5,173 nucleotides of DNA from Actinomycetes bacterium (GTDB taxonomy: Bacteria; Actinomycetota; Actinomycetes; Actinomycetales; Cellulomonadaceae). Location: NCBI GenBank assembly GCA_023424135.1, contig JAFAEH010000099.1, positions 1 through 5,173 on the forward strand, written 5' to 3'. Positions 4,741-5,173 of the stretch are shown in pieces (position 1 is the first letter of the stretch; each line of letters starts with the position of its first letter). The translations under genes and the position numbers were made by a program. Below the pieces are notes generated by a model that was given only the letters and a program-made list of their open reading frames with translations, was not told the origin of the DNA and ran no database searches.

Positions 4741-5173
4741 GTGCCCACGTACCAGCAGTTCCCCCTGCCCGACGCCGGTGAGGGCCTCACCGAGGCCGAG
4801 ATCGTCACCTGGCACGTCGCCGTCGGCGACCGGGTCGAGGTCAACCAGACGATCGTCGAGATCGAGACCGCGAAGTCGCTCGTCGACCTGCCGTGCCCGT
4901 GGACGGGCGTCGTCACGCGCCTGCTCGTGGACGTCGGGACGACGGTGGAGGTCGGGACGCCGATCATCGAGGTCGACGTCGACCCGGACGGCGCCGCACC
5001 GGCGTCCGACGCACCCGCCGACGCGCGCGGCGGTGTGCGCGCGCACCAGCCGCACGCGAGCCGGTCGTCCGCCGAGCCAGGGGGTGCGGACGAGGTCGAG
5101 GCGTCACGCCCCGAGCCCGAGGCCGCGCCCGGAGGCGGGGAGAAGCCGGGGGCCGTGCTCGTCGGGTACGGCG
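4741..5173 (+). CDS. bkdC: 2-oxoacid dehydrogenase E2 (dihydrolipoyl acyltransferase), N-terminal part, runs off window
   Basis: The window contains 144 codons of E2, the core subunit that carries acyl groups on lipoate and passes them to CoA. Residues 1-80 form one complete biotinyl/lipoyl domain: FPLPDAGEGLTEAEI at 7-21, then IETAKSLVDLP with lipoyl-lysine Lys45, then GVVTRLLVDVGTTVEVGTPIIEV to close the fold. A flexible linker rich in Ala, Pro, Asp and Glu follows (about 81-135). KPGAVLVGYG at the edge is the usual lead-in to the E1/E3-binding domain. That domain and the catalytic acyltransferase domain lie beyond the window, so acetyl versus branched-chain specificity cannot be judged. 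The GTG start has GGAGAG at 4729-4734, 6 nt upstream, and lies only 23 nt after E1 beta, so it belongs to the same operon. One lipoyl domain is seen here; a second after the edge is unlikely given the lead-in sequence. Confidence 0.93.
   Translation, partial: MPTYQQFPLPDAGEGLTEAEIVTWHVAVGDRVEVNQTIVEIETAKSLVDLPCPWTGVVTRLLVDVGTTVEVGTPIIEVDVDPDGAAPASDAPADARGGVRAHQPHASRSSAEPGGADEVEASRPEPEAAPGGGEKPGAVLVGYG

Noticed and set aside
1..5173. Search for tRNA, rRNA, CRISPR arrays, insertion-sequence ends, phage or defence genes
   Set aside because: No cloverleaf, regularly spaced repeat-spacer pattern, transposase motif or defence-type protein was found; the window is metabolic genes with short gaps.

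Overview
The window is very GC-rich, with G or C at almost every third codon position, frequent GTG starts and strong Shine-Dalgarno sequences. Gene content and protein wording (PcaC, a Pat-like HisC, a BkdA/PdhA-type E1 alpha) point to a high-GC Gram-positive actinobacterium. A Cellulomonas-like member of Micrococcales is my best guess, by recollection of protein style rather than by search. All convincing genes lie on the + strand.

Layout. (1) Positions 1-648 hold the 3' end of an alpha/beta hydrolase (probably 3-oxoadipate enol-lactonase, PcaD), overlapping by 4 nt a complete 4-carboxymuconolactone decarboxylase (PcaC). These are two steps of the protocatechuate branch of the beta-ketoadipate pathway. 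(2) Positions 649-803 are non-coding and heavily structured: nested and competing inverted repeats followed by a G-tract cluster. (3) Positions 804-1871 encode a HisC/Pat-type PLP aminotransferase. (4) Positions 1872-2012 carry degenerate 14-15 bp tandem repeats. (5) Positions 2013-2312 encode a 99-residue two-helix membrane protein of unknown function. (6) Positions 2313-2465 contain a hairpin, a plausible promoter and a pair of abutting dyads built on CCTACG-N4-CGTAG, which look like a repressor operator. (7) From 2466 to the window edge runs an operon for a 2-oxoacid dehydrogenase complex: E1 alpha, E1 beta (4-nt ATGA overlap) and the lipoyl-domain N-terminus of E2, which runs off the window.

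How the parts fit. The dehydrogenase genes form one translationally coupled unit whose proteins make acyl-CoA from a 2-oxoacid. Similarity to the mycobacterial BkdABC set favours branched-chain 2-oxoacids, but pyruvate cannot be excluded from sequence alone. The double dyad is placed to control this unit. The aminotransferase could supply or remove 2-oxoacids or aromatic amino acids, but a shared pathway with its neighbours is not shown. The pca genes end aromatic-acid degradation in 3-oxoadipate. No E3 gene, regulator gene, RNA gene, transposon or CRISPR array is visible.

The window is mostly ordinary metabolism. The least explained parts are the three intergenic regions: the structured hisC leader with a possible Trp-containing small ORF, the tandem repeats after hisC, and the double operator before the E1 alpha gene.
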